This document shows positions 8,648 through 16,898 of a DNA stretch of 64,000 nucleotides, piece after piece. Below the pieces are notes generated by a model, which made no database searches, had not been told where the DNA came from, and was given only the letters and a program-made list of their open reading frames with translations. Position 1 is the first letter of the stretch. Every line of letters starts with the position of its first letter. This DNA comes from DSUN01 sp035527715 (GTDB lineage Bacteria; Planctomycetota; PUPC01; DSUN01). The position numbers were made by a program, and so were the translations under genes. The DNA lies in assembly GCA_035527715.1 (NCBI GenBank), contig DATKZY010000141.1, forward strand, positions 1-64,000, read 5' to 3'.

Positions 8648-10093
8648 TCACGGCAATCGCTCCGATGCGGGGATGTGGATGACCGTCAGCGCACAGGCGT
8701 CCCACACGAGCTGCCGCCCGCGCATCGCGCCGAAGCTGCCGTTCCAGGTGACGTAGAGCTTGTCGCCCGCGGGGTCCACGGCGAGGCTGAACGTGCCGAC
8801 GGGGATGTAGCCCAACTTCTCGCGGAGGAACGGATAAAGGAAGGCGATGACCTTCTGGGCCTTGGTGCGGGCGTCGAACTGCACGATGGGAGCGCCATCC
8901 CGTTCGGCGCCCCCGTTGGCGCCGGGCACGTAGTAGAGGTAGCGGCCCGTCGGGTCGGCGTCGAGCGAGGCCACGTAGTCCTGGCCGCCAATGGCGGCAG
9001 AGCCGATGCCCTCGACCTGGCCGGCCTTCGGGTTCACCCGCCAGATCGTGCCATCGCCCTCCTGGGCGACGGTGTAGATGCAGCCGTCGGGCGTTTCCTG
9101 CGTGGCGGCGCGGAGGCCGATCTCGACGCCCAGCTTCGTGACCTTCCCCTTACCTGGGTCGAAGCAGACGAGCGGCCCCTGCGTGCCGGGGGTGAAGTAG
9201 ACGCGGCCCGTGGACTTGGCGAAGATGAGGGCGCGCGTCGGCCCGTTGTCGCACGAGTGGAGCAGGCGCTTCGCCTTCAGGTCGTAGGCAAAGAACTTCG
9301 CGGCATTGCCCTTGCCTTCGCCGGGCACGGCGCCGCCGTAGAGGACGAGGCGCTTCGGGTCGAGCACGCTGCACGGGATGGCGTGCTTCGGGATGGGGGC
9401 GTGGACGACGACCTCGGTCTTGCCGGTCGGCGGGTGGCAGCGGAGAATCCAGTCGCCCTCGTAGGCACCCTGGGCGCCTGGGGCGCGATAGGTGGCGAAG
9501 TAGAGCCAGCCGTCGTCGCCGAGATCGAGGCGGCTACCGATCATGCCGGGCGAATAGTGGCCCACGGGCACGTTGACCGCGGCGCGCACGTCGGCGACCT
9601 GGCGGAGCGCTTTCGTCTGTCCGTCGTACTCGTAGATGAAGCAGTGCCCGTTGCAGTCGCCGAGCGACGTGTAGTACTTGCCGTCGGCGGCCACGCCGTC
9701 GCCCCAGCACGACCAGGGGTTGCCGCGAACCGTCTGGCAGGGAAAGTAGAGAAAGTCCACGGTCGGCAGGGCTTTGGCGAACGCGACTCCGCCCATGATT
9801 TTCATCAGGGGCGGCGGCTTGAGGACCTCGGGCGCCCCCCTCAGCGTGGCGACGGCCTTGCCCCCCGGCAGCGTTGGGGGGAATCGCGCCTCGCCCGCCG
9901 CCGCGGCTGATAGCATAAGAAGCGAGAGCCAGGAGTAGCCACGAACCCACACGAAAAGACACGAATTGGGTGGGCTGGGTGGGGGCCGTCTCTCTGTTCG
10001 TGGGCTTTCGTGTGAATTCGTGGCCATGTCCTCTTGCCTTCGGCCAGTCGGCAGTGCCAGGGGCAGCAAGGAAGCGATGCCGGTCGGTCTCAT
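8648..10093 (-). CDS. Secreted beta-propeller protein B
   Basis: A 481-residue exported protein made of repeated propeller-blade patterns (DDGWLYFATYR, KRLVLYGGAVPG, TGRVYFTPGT, ETPDGCIYTVAQE, GRYLYYVPG, DKLYVTWNG), related in style to SMP-30/WD40-like propellers. It is a paralogue of the protein at 11787-13115 along its length, and both end in WDACALTVIHIP-SERLP. The ATG at 10093 overlaps the upstream stop as ATGA; a second in-frame ATG at 10027 begins the repeat-encoded leader MATNSHE. Its paralogue lacks this leader and has a plain signal peptide, so the repeat probably inserted here. It belongs to the operon running from 13115 to 5742. No enzymatic role can be assigned. Confidence 0.7.
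   Translation of the reverse strand: MRPTGIASLLPLALPTGRRQEDMATNSHESPRTERRPPPSPPNSCLFVWVRGYSWLSLLMLSAAAAGEARFPPTLPGGKAVATLRGAPEVLKPPPLMKIMGGVAFAKALPTVDFLYFPCQTVRGNPWSCWGDGVAADGKYYTSLGDCNGHCFIYEYDGQTKALRQVADVRAAVNVPVGHYSPGMIGSRLDLGDDGWLYFATYRAPGAQGAYEGDWILRCHPPTGKTEVVVHAPIPKHAIPCSVLDPKRLVLYGGAVPGEGKGNAAKFFAYDLKAKRLLHSCDNGPTRALIFAKSTGRVYFTPGTQGPLVCFDPGKGKVTKLGVEIGLRAATQETPDGCIYTVAQEGDGTIWRVNPKAGQVEGIGSAAIGGQDYVASLDADPTGRYLYYVPGANGGAERDGAPIVQFDARTKAQKVIAFLYPFLREKLGYIPVGTFSLAVDPAGDKLYVTWNGSFGAMRGRQLVWDACALTVIHIPASERLP
9938..10025. repeat. Palindromic 10-bp-phased repeat, family A copy 2
   Basis: Same structure and length as the copy at 8541-8628, with arm units phased at 10 bp. It lies in the 5' coding end of propeller gene B and reads MATNSHESPRT...SCLFVWVRGYSWL on the minus strand. 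Confidence 0.85.
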
Positions 10094-11790
10094 GGCTCCG
10101 CCACAGTGAGAAGCTGGTCGGCAGGCGTGCCCGGCTTGCGGATGGTGCCCTTGCCGAAGGGGAGGACGATCTGGACATCGCACGTCGCGAGCTCGCCCAG
10201 GCCGAAGTGGGCGACGGCCTCCTGGCCCGTGCAGTAGCCGAATCCCGTGCCGATCTCCTGGCAACCGACGAGGGCCTCGGGCGTGCCCAGCTTCCCTGGC
10301 TCATAGACCGCCACCTTGGCCCCGATGCCCATGCGGTTGAGTGTCTTCCCGACGACCTGCACCCGCAGCCAGTGCTTCACCGGGCTGCGGTTGAGGAAGA
10401 GCTTGGAGGGCATTTGGGGGAGTGAGCCGGCGAAGAAGAGGTCGAGTCGGCCGTCGCGGTCGAAATCCGCCACGGGGCCGGCGGGGAAGTAGGCGTCGCC
10501 CTTCTCGACGGGCGGCACGTCGAAGCGCAGGCGGCCGAGATTGCGGCACACGAGGGGCCGGGTCGCGCCGTCCGCAGTCCACGTCGCCGCGACGACGATG
10601 TCGGGCCAGCCGTCGTTGTCCATATCCGCCACCTCGACTTGTGCGTGCTTGAGGTGCAGGCGCTGCGGCGTCCAGGAGGGGAAGTCGTAGGCGAGGCCGG
10701 CCTCGCGGCTTGCCTCGCGGAACCTGGGCACGCCATCGCGGAGGCCGTCGTTGACGAACAGGTGCAGCCGCGCCGGCTGGGCGTGGTCCACGACCACAAT
10801 ATCAAAGTCGCCGTCGCGGTCGAAGTCGCCGTAGGCCACCCCGCAGGGCGATGCCTCGTTGTTGATGGGCGGGTACTGGAAGGCCTGGGAGCCGCCCTCG
10901 CGGTACGTGCCATCGCCCTTCGAGAGGAAGAGGCGGTTGGCCTGGCTCACGAACATGTCGGGCCAGCCGTCGCCGTTGAGGTCGGGCGTCGCGACGCCGA
11001 GGCCGGGGACATCGTTGGGGAGGCCGGCTTTGGCCGTGGCGTCCTCGAAGGCGAGCCGCCCCTTGTTGCGGAAGAGGCGCGTGAAGCCGTCGCCCCACTT
11101 GTCGCCCAGGACGAGCAGGTCGAGCAGTCCGTCGCCATCGTGGTCGAGCACTCCGATGCTCCTGCCGCCCATGATGACGCAGGCGGCGTTGCCCTGGGAG
11201 ACGTCGCGGAAGGTGCCGCCCACGTTCTCGAAGAGCTGGTTGGCCACGCGCAGGCCGCGGGCCTTCGAGTTGTGCGACACGTAGAGATCGAGGTCGCCGT
11301 CGTTGTCGAGGTCGGCGAAGACGGCGCCGCTGGTGCGCGCCCGCGTCGCCAAGACGGCCTGGCCGGAGTGGCGGAACTTCCCACCGTCGTTGATGAGCAG
11401 CATGTTCGGCACGGGGCCGTTCGCGCCAATGTAGCGCTCAGGGGGCCTGTCGCAGAAGTTGCCCACGAAGAGGTCGAGGTCGCCATCGCCGTCAATGTCT
11501 CCGCACGCGGCCGCGTGTGCCATAATGCCCCGCAACGGCCCGGCGAGGCCCCACGACGCCGTCGCGTCCTCGAAGGACATTGCGTCCTCGCCGCCCGCCC
11601 AAGCCCCGCTGGCCGATAGAGCAACGGAGAGAAGCCAGGCATAGCCACGAATCCGCACCAAAAGACACGAATTGGATTGGGTGGGCGGGGGCCGTCTGCC
11701 TGTTCGTGGCCGTTCGTGTCTATTCGTGGCTATCTCCTGCTGGCTGAAACCTGTGGCGGGCGGGAGTTGGCTGCTGCGGCGCAGGATCAC
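10090..11790 (-). CDS. Secreted FG-GAP/VCBS repeat protein with ASPIC/UnbV domain (CRTAC1-like)
   Basis: A 566-residue exported protein. Seven calcium-loop repeats of FG-GAP type are visible: DIDGDGDLDLF, DLDNDGDLDLY, DHDGDGLLDLL, DLNGDGWPDMF, DFDRDGDFDIV, DMDNDGWPDIV and DFDRDGRLDLF. They predict an integrin-alpha-like beta-propeller. The C-terminus (HWLRVQVVGKTLNRMGIGAKV...) is an ASPIC/UnbV domain, the usual CRTAC1 arrangement. The start is uncertain: GTG at 11790 overlaps the upstream stop as GTGA, and GTG at 11658 gives the clean signal peptide MRIRGYAWLLSVALSASGAWA. The codon matching the family A ATG is ATA here. It is the middle gene of the propeller operon and probably acts at the surface in binding or adhesion. 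Confidence 0.85.
   Translation of the reverse strand: MILRRSSQLPPATGFSQQEIATNRHERPRTGRRPPPTQSNSCLLVRIRGYAWLLSVALSASGAWAGGEDAMSFEDATASWGLAGPLRGIMAHAAACGDIDGDGDLDLFVGNFCDRPPERYIGANGPVPNMLLINDGGKFRHSGQAVLATRARTSGAVFADLDNDGDLDLYVSHNSKARGLRVANQLFENVGGTFRDVSQGNAACVIMGGRSIGVLDHDGDGLLDLLVLGDKWGDGFTRLFRNKGRLAFEDATAKAGLPNDVPGLGVATPDLNGDGWPDMFVSQANRLFLSKGDGTYREGGSQAFQYPPINNEASPCGVAYGDFDRDGDFDIVVVDHAQPARLHLFVNDGLRDGVPRFREASREAGLAYDFPSWTPQRLHLKHAQVEVADMDNDGWPDIVVAATWTADGATRPLVCRNLGRLRFDVPPVEKGDAYFPAGPVADFDRDGRLDLFFAGSLPQMPSKLFLNRSPVKHWLRVQVVGKTLNRMGIGAKVAVYEPGKLGTPEALVGCQEIGTGFGYCTGQEAVAHFGLGELATCDVQIVLPFGKGTIRKPGTPADQLLTVAEP
11643..11731. repeat. Palindromic 10-bp-phased repeat, family A copy 3
   Basis: Third copy, in the leader-coding region of the FG-GAP gene, with the same three-unit phased arms. 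It reads ATNRHERPRT...SCLLVRIRGYAWLL; the usual ATG has become ATA. DNA identity with copy 1 extends past the repeat into the codons for VALSA-GAWAG. Confidence 0.85.
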
Positions 11791-13115
11791 GGCAATCGCT
11801 CCGATTCGGGGATGTGAATGACGGTGAGGGCGCAGGCATCCCAGTTGGGCCGCCCCCGGTTGTCGTGGCTCAACGCCCCGTTCCACGTGATGTACAGCTT
11901 GTCGCCGGCGGGGTCCACGGCGGTACTGAACGTGCCGATCGGCGTGTAGCCGTACTTCTCGCTCAGGAAGGGATGGAGAAACGCGATGACCTTCTTCGCC
12001 TTGGTCCGCACGTCGAACTGCACGACGGCGGTTCCGTCGCGCTCGCTGCCGCCGTGGGCGCCGGGCACGTAGTAGAGGTACCGACCCGACGGGTCGGCGT
12101 CGAGCGACGTGATGTAGTCCTGGCGGCCGACGACGGCGGAGCCGAGCTTCTCGATCTGTTCGGCCTTCGTGTGGAAGCGCCACAACTCGCCGCTGCCCCG
12201 GGTCGAGACGGCGTAGATGTAGCCGTCGGGGGTCTCCTGGCTGGCGGCGCGCAGCCCCGCGGTGATGTTGAGCTTCACGGGCGGCCCCCCCTTGTCGGGC
12301 TCGTAGCGGTGGAGCGGCCCTTCGAGGCCGGGCACGAAGTACACGCGGCCCGTGGACCGGGCGAAGAGCATGTATCGCCCCGGCCCGCCGGCGCCGGAGT
12401 AGAGGAGCTTCTTCGCCCTCGTGTCGTAGGCGAAGAACAGCCCCTCCTCGTCCTTCCCTGCGCCGGGCACGGTGCCGCCGTAGAAGACCAGGCGCTTCGG
12501 GTCCAGCACGCTGCACGGGATGCAGTGCTTGCCGACGGGGCCGTGGGCGACCACCTCGGTCTGGCCGCTGGCCGGGTTGTGGCGGAGAATCCAGTCGCCC
12601 TGGTAGTGGAATTCGTCGGTCGTGACGCGGGTGGAGCCGCGATGGGTGGCGAAGTAGAGCCAGCCGTCGTCGCCCAGGTCGAGCCGACCGTGGATTTTTC
12701 CGGGCACGTAATGGCCCTCGGGCATCTTGAGGACGCTCGCGACGTCGCACAGGAGGCGGAGCTGTTTCGTCTTCGCATCGTATTCGTACACGAAGGCGTT
12801 GCCGGCGGGGCCGTTGTGGTCGCCGATGGTCGAGTAGTACTTGCCCTCCGTGGCCACGCCGTCGCCCCAGTTCGACCACGTCTTCGCCTTGTAGGTCTGG
12901 CCGGGGTAGTACAGGAAGTCCACGGTCGGCGGGGCTTTCGCGACCGCCACGCCGCTCATCGCCGGCGGGGCTTTGAGGAAGGCATCCACGCAGTCGGTCG
13001 CAACCGTCTTGCCGCCAGGCAGCTTCGGGGGGTAGGTGACCTCCGTCGTGCCCGCCGACAAGGCGGCCATTGCGACCCATGCCCACGCGAGCCACAGCAC
13101 GCTGGACTTCTTCAC
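11787..13115 (-). CDS. Secreted beta-propeller protein A
   Basis: A 442-residue exported protein, paralogous to the protein at 8648-10093 (shared blades DLGDDGWLYFAT, IPCSVLDPKRLV, STGRVYF, SLDADP-GRYLYYVPGA, identical C-terminal WDACALTVIHIP). The start is GTG at 13115 (VKKSSVLWLAWAWVAMAALSAG, a standard Sec signal) with AAGGAG at 6-bp spacing; a GTG five codons upstream would place the ribosome site inside the gene. It is the first gene of the operon from the promoter at 13162-13191, and its stop overlaps the start of the FG-GAP gene. The role is unknown. Confidence 0.75.
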   Translation of the reverse strand: MKKSSVLWLAWAWVAMAALSAGTTEVTYPPKLPGGKTVATDCVDAFLKAPPAMSGVAVAKAPPTVDFLYYPGQTYKAKTWSNWGDGVATEGKYYSTIGDHNGPAGNAFVYEYDAKTKQLRLLCDVASVLKMPEGHYVPGKIHGRLDLGDDGWLYFATHRGSTRVTTDEFHYQGDWILRHNPASGQTEVVAHGPVGKHCIPCSVLDPKRLVFYGGTVPGAGKDEEGLFFAYDTRAKKLLYSGAGGPGRYMLFARSTGRVYFVPGLEGPLHRYEPDKGGPPVKLNITAGLRAASQETPDGYIYAVSTRGSGELWRFHTKAEQIEKLGSAVVGRQDYITSLDADPSGRYLYYVPGAHGGSERDGTAVVQFDVRTKAKKVIAFLHPFLSEKYGYTPIGTFSTAVDPAGDKLYITWNGALSHDNRGRPNWDACALTVIHIPESERLP

Positions 13116-13161
13116 GGTATTCTCCTTCACCGCAAGCGCTACACGACAACGGACGTGCCCG

Positions 13162-13191
13162 ATTATACGCCTTTGCCGGCGGGGGATTCAA
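13162..13191 (-). promoter_or_regulatory. Sigma70-type promoter of the propeller operon
   Basis: On the minus strand TTGAAT (13186-13191) and a perfect TATAAT (13162-13167) are 18 bp apart, about 46 bp before the GTG at 13115. It overlaps the last codons and TAA stop of the DUF3786 gene. Confidence 0.6.
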
Positions 13192-13825
13192 CCGGTGGCA
13201 CAGGCGTCTCGCCTGTGGGCCACGGGCAAGATGCCGGTGCCACCAGGCGCTTTGCCAGCACGCGGCACAGCACCCACAAGGCATCGAGCGGCAGTTGGCG
13301 GTGAGCGTGCCTGTCGAGCAGGAACTTCGCCCTGGCGGGGAACTCGTCGTCGGCGGCCCAGAGGACGATGACCACCGGAACGCGCGGCAGGGCGGCGAAC
13401 ACGTAGGCCGCGTCGCCCATCGCCACGGCCCGCCCGCCGAGCCGCTCGGCGGCCTTGCGGAAGGCGTCGAGGCGCTCGCCGAACGCCTTCTCCAGGCCCG
13501 CCGTCGGCATCGGGTGCGGGCCGCGGAAGAAGAAGTCGCCATAGGGCAGGCTCTTCGGGTCCACCCACTCGTTCGCCGGCCGCTCCTCCTGAGCGGTCAG
13601 GAGGTACTGGAGGCAGACGAGCATGGCCTCGTAGCCGACGGCGCCTTCTGCCCCTTCGGCGCGCCTCTCACCGGGCAGGAGATAGAGCGGCGTTCCGCAC
13701 AGCGGCACAAGATAGGCCTGGCGGCCCGCGTCGAAGGCCACCACGCCCCTGGCGACGACCTCGTCGGGCCGCGCGCCCTGGAGCCGCTCCCAGAGCACGC
13801 CGATCGGATCCTGCTTCTCGGGCAT
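13163..13825 (-). CDS. DUF3786 family protein
   Basis: A 220-residue cytoplasmic protein of the DUF3786 family (function unknown, found in anaerobes and PVC-type bacteria). Recognisable blocks are VPLCGTPLYLLPGE, WVDPKSLPYGDFFFRGPHPMPT, AMGDAAYVFAALPRVPV and FLLDRHAHRQLPLDALW. The start is ATG at 13825 (MPEKQDPIGVLW); an in-frame ATG 25 codons upstream precedes the promoter and is unlikely. The last 20 or so codons after CRVLAKRLVA lie in a repeat of the cacaggc family, so the C-terminus is repeat-derived. It is divergent from the MATE gene. Confidence 0.85.
   Translation of the reverse strand: MPEKQDPIGVLWERLQGARPDEVVARGVVAFDAGRQAYLVPLCGTPLYLLPGERRAEGAEGAVGYEAMLVCLQYLLTAQEERPANEWVDPKSLPYGDFFFRGPHPMPTAGLEKAFGERLDAFRKAAERLGGRAVAMGDAAYVFAALPRVPVVIVLWAADDEFPARAKFLLDRHAHRQLPLDALWVLCRVLAKRLVAPASCPWPTGETPVPPVESPAGKGV
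13194..13244. repeat. CACAGGC hairpin element, family B copy 1
   Basis: Outer 8-bp arms GGTGGCAC/GTGCCACC (13194-13201, 13237-13244) enclose a perfect inner hairpin cacaggcg-tct-cgcctgtg (13199-13217). It encodes the C-terminal tail of the DUF3786 protein. Related hairpins lie at 49435-49550. Confidence 0.75.
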
Positions 13826-13871
13826 GGCAAGGAGCCCCTGAGGCTCGGATGAGCAGGCGACACGTGGCTCG

Positions 13872-13900
13872 ATTATACAAGCTGTCCGTTCCCCGCTCAA
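13872..13900 (-). promoter_or_regulatory. Sigma70-type promoter of the DUF3786 gene
   Basis: On the minus strand TTGAGC (13895-13900), 17-bp spacer, then perfect TATAAT (13872-13877), about 47 bp before the ATG at 13825. Confidence 0.6.
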
Positions 13901-13998
13901 AGGCGTCGCGTGGGAATCGCCACTTGCCGCTCAAGCGGCAATGCGCTACCTTCGGGCACTGCACTGGAACTGGCATCGTGTTCCCGGAAGGTGGCAGA

Positions 13999-15480
13999 AT
14001 GAGCGCCAGCCCCCCGGCGGCCCCTGATCCCCCGGCCGCGTCCGTGCCCACAGCCACCGCCCTGCGCGACCTGCGCGAGGTGATGGGCATTTCGCTCCCC
14101 GTCATCGTGGCGATGGGCTCGCACACGGTGATGGGCTTCGTGGACAGCATCATGCTGGCCCACTACGGCCCGAACGAGCTGGCCGCGGTCGGGGCCTCGG
14201 GCGTGATGGCCTTCGTCGTCAGCGCCTTCATCTTCGGCACGGCGAGCTGCACCAGCACCTTCGTGTCGCAGAGCGTGGGCAGGGGACAGCTCGACGAGTG
14301 TGCCCGCTACACCTGGCAGGGGCTGTACTTCGGCCTGGTCGCGCAGGTCGTCGTGATCCCCCTGATCCTTTTCCCGGAGGCCGTGTTCGGTATCTTCCGC
14401 CTCGGCCCAGAGGTGAAGAGCCGAGCCAACGTCTACTTCGCCCTGCGCATGACCCACGTCGCGGGCACGGCGGCGTATGCCTCGCTGTCGTCGTTCTTCC
14501 AGGGCATCAGCCGCCCGGTGATCCCGATGTGGGCGGCGATCATCGCCAACCTCTTCAACGTCGCGGCCGACTACGTGCTGATCTACGGGAAGCTGGGCTT
14601 CCCCGCCATGGGCATTCGGGGGGCAGCGCTGGCCACGGTGATCGCCAGCTACCTCCAGGTGCTCCTGCTCCTGGCCCCGTTCCTGGCCGGGCCGATGCAC
14701 GAGCGCTTTCGCACGCGGAGCTCCCCTGGGCCGGACCTGGCACGCTTCTGGCGCCTGATGGTGATCGGAGCGCCGTCGGGGTTGAACTTCATGCTCGGCG
14801 TGGCGAGTTACGCCGTCTTCACCAACGCCCTCATCGGGCCGCTTGGGCGCAACGTGCTGGCCGCGAACACCGCGATCCACGCCATCACGGCCCTCTCCTT
14901 CATGCCGGCGGTGGGGATGAACAAGGGGATCACCGTCCTCGTCGGCCAATACATCGGGCGGAGCGACATCCCGGCGGCCAAGCGCATGGCGTATCTCGGC
15001 GTGCGCCTGGCGATCGCGTACATGTTCCTCATGGGCCTCGCGTTCGTCGCGTTCCGCGGCCCGCTGATGAGCTTCTTCGTGCCGAACGACCCCAGCGTCG
15101 CGGCCAGCGACCGGGCGGCCATCCTCCAGGCCGGCCGGACCATGCTCCTCCTCGCGGCAGTGTTTCAGGCCTTCGACGCGCTGGGGATTGTCTCGATGGG
15201 CGCCCTGCGCGGCGCGGGCGACACGCGGTTCCCTGCGGTCGTGTGCGTTGCGCTGGCCTGGGGGCTTCTGCTCCCGCTCGGCTACCTGCTCACCTACACG
15301 GCCGGGTTGGGCTACGTGGGCGCGTGGCTTGCCTCCGCGATCCACATCGCCGTCGTCGGCACGATCCTGTTCTGGCGCTTCGCCAGCGAGGCGTGGCGGA
15401 AGATTGACATCTTCAACGGAGTCGGTCCTCAGGCGAGCGAGGGCTCGCAAGGCGATTGCGGATTGAAGGGCGAAGAATGA
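13999..15480 (+). CDS. MATE family efflux transporter
   Basis: A 493-residue inner-membrane protein with about twelve hydrophobic segments in two MatE halves: ISLPVIVAMGSHTVMGFVDSIMLAHYG opens the first, and LMVIGAPSGLNFMLGVASYAVF the second. It exports cationic or aromatic compounds by Na+ or H+ antiport. The start is ATG at 13999 with GGAAGG 7 bp upstream; the frame stays open further upstream but carries no membrane or signal features. Its stop overlaps the start of the FAD oxidoreductase gene (ATGA), so the two are cotranscribed. Confidence 0.9.
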   Translation: MSASPPAAPDPPAASVPTATALRDLREVMGISLPVIVAMGSHTVMGFVDSIMLAHYGPNELAAVGASGVMAFVVSAFIFGTASCTSTFVSQSVGRGQLDECARYTWQGLYFGLVAQVVVIPLILFPEAVFGIFRLGPEVKSRANVYFALRMTHVAGTAAYASLSSFFQGISRPVIPMWAAIIANLFNVAADYVLIYGKLGFPAMGIRGAALATVIASYLQVLLLLAPFLAGPMHERFRTRSSPGPDLARFWRLMVIGAPSGLNFMLGVASYAVFTNALIGPLGRNVLAANTAIHAITALSFMPAVGMNKGITVLVGQYIGRSDIPAAKRMAYLGVRLAIAYMFLMGLAFVAFRGPLMSFFVPNDPSVAASDRAAILQAGRTMLLLAAVFQAFDALGIVSMGALRGAGDTRFPAVVCVALAWGLLLPLGYLLTYTAGLGYVGAWLASAIHIAVVGTILFWRFASEAWRKIDIFNGVGPQASEGSQGDCGLKGEE

Positions 15481-16871
15481 AGATGAGCAGGAGAGCGGTG
15501 GGGAAGGCGATCCTGGGGGCAGCCGCAGGCGTCGCGCTCGGCGCCGACGCGCCCGAGGAGCGACTCAAGACTCAGGTGTGCGTGGTCGGCGGCGGCAGCG
15601 GCGGCATCGGGGCCGCCCTCGCCGCCGCGCGCGGCGGGGCCGACGTGGTGCTTGTCGAGCGCGAGGCCATCCTCGGCGGCACGATGACCCTGGCGTGGAT
15701 TCACACCTGGGAGCCCTGCTCGGGCGCCGACGGCATTCCGCGCGAGCTGTACGGCGCGATGAGGCTCGACCCCGCGGCGGTGTCGGTGCCCGATTACGCG
15801 AAGGGCTCGCCCCGCCGCGGCGGCTGCGCCCTGCCCTTCGAGCCGCGCGCCCTCGTGCTCGCCGCCAACGCACTGCTCGCCGCCACGGGCCGCTGCCGCG
15901 TGCTCGTCGGCACGACCTTCTACAAGGCGCGCGTCGAGGGCGACCGCGTGGCGGCCATCGAGGTCTGGTTCCCCGGCAAGCGGCTCGTCGTCGAGGCCGA
16001 CCTCTTCATTGACTGCACGGCCGACGGCGACCTGTGCGCCGACGCGGGCTGCGAGTTCCACCTCGGCGAGGACCCGAAGAGCCGCTACAACGAGCCCAGC
16101 GCGCCCGAGAAGGCCGACGAGACGGCCCTCAACGGCTGCACGCTCGTCTACCGCATCAGCGACACGGGCGTGAAGCAGAAGCCCCATCTCCCGCCGGGCA
16201 TCAAGCCCGGCCTGTGCCCGAGGCCCGTGCACATCGTCGTCATGCCCAACGGCGACCACCTGCTCAACGCGGTGAACATGATTGACGGCAACGCCCTCCT
16301 GCACTTGGGCTACAGCCGCCTGATGAGCGAAGCGTACCGCCGCGTGGCCGAGCACTTCCACTGGCTCCAGACCCTCGACCCAAAGCAGGGCGAGCGCTGG
16401 ACGCGGTTCGTGCGCGACACGGGCTACGGCACGTGGACAATCAACGGCATCGCCCCGCGCCTCGGCGTGCGCGAGACGCGTCGCGTCCTCGGCGACTGCG
16501 TGCTCACCGAGCACGACTGCCAGGCCGGCCTCGGCGCCCAGAAGCACCCCGACCTCATCGCCATCACCGACCACGCGGTGGACATTCACGGGCGCAAGGG
16601 GCGCCTCTACGAGGTGCCCAACGGCCCCTACGGCGTGCCCTATCGCTGCCTGTTGCCAAAGGGCGTGGCAAATCTTATGATGGCGAGTCGCGCGGCCAGC
16701 TTCAGCCACATCGCCGCCTCGTCGTGCCGCCTGTCGCGCGCGATGACGACCCTCGGCCAGGCCGCCGGCACCGCCGCCGGCCTCTGCGTGAAACACCACA
16801 CGCCGCCGCGGCAAGTGGATGTCAAGGAATTGCAGGGCTCCCTCAAGTCACAAGGCGTCGCCATTTCCTGA
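15477..16871 (+). CDS. FAD-dependent oxidoreductase with Tat-like leader
   Basis: A 464-residue protein of the FAD_oxidored family. The N-terminus MKMSRRAVGKAILGAAAGVALG has a twin-arginine-type leader, so export in folded form is likely. The Rossmann dinucleotide-binding motif VCVVGGGSGGIGAAL is near residue 40, followed by VLVEREAILGGT and a C-terminal NLMMASRAAS...GQAAGTAAGL segment typical of this family. The substrate is unknown; relatives in PVC bacteria sit among carbohydrate-degradation genes. ATG at 15477 overlaps the MATE stop. It is followed by the sialate O-acetylesterase and beta-helix genes, probably in one operon. Confidence 0.85.
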   Translation: MKMSRRAVGKAILGAAAGVALGADAPEERLKTQVCVVGGGSGGIGAALAAARGGADVVLVEREAILGGTMTLAWIHTWEPCSGADGIPRELYGAMRLDPAAVSVPDYAKGSPRRGGCALPFEPRALVLAANALLAATGRCRVLVGTTFYKARVEGDRVAAIEVWFPGKRLVVEADLFIDCTADGDLCADAGCEFHLGEDPKSRYNEPSAPEKADETALNGCTLVYRISDTGVKQKPHLPPGIKPGLCPRPVHIVVMPNGDHLLNAVNMIDGNALLHLGYSRLMSEAYRRVAEHFHWLQTLDPKQGERWTRFVRDTGYGTWTINGIAPRLGVRETRRVLGDCVLTEHDCQAGLGAQKHPDLIAITDHAVDIHGRKGRLYEVPNGPYGVPYRCLLPKGVANLMMASRAASFSHIAASSCRLSRAMTTLGQAAGTAAGLCVKHHTPPRQVDVKELQGSLKSQGVAIS

Positions 16872-16898
16872 GTGTCCTGGAACGGAAGGAGAACGGTC

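Noticed and set aside
10090..13542. 1150-codon reading of the FG-GAP gene extending to 13542
   Set aside because: The N-terminal half is the wrong frame of propeller A and DUF3786; the real protein starts near 11790 or 11658.
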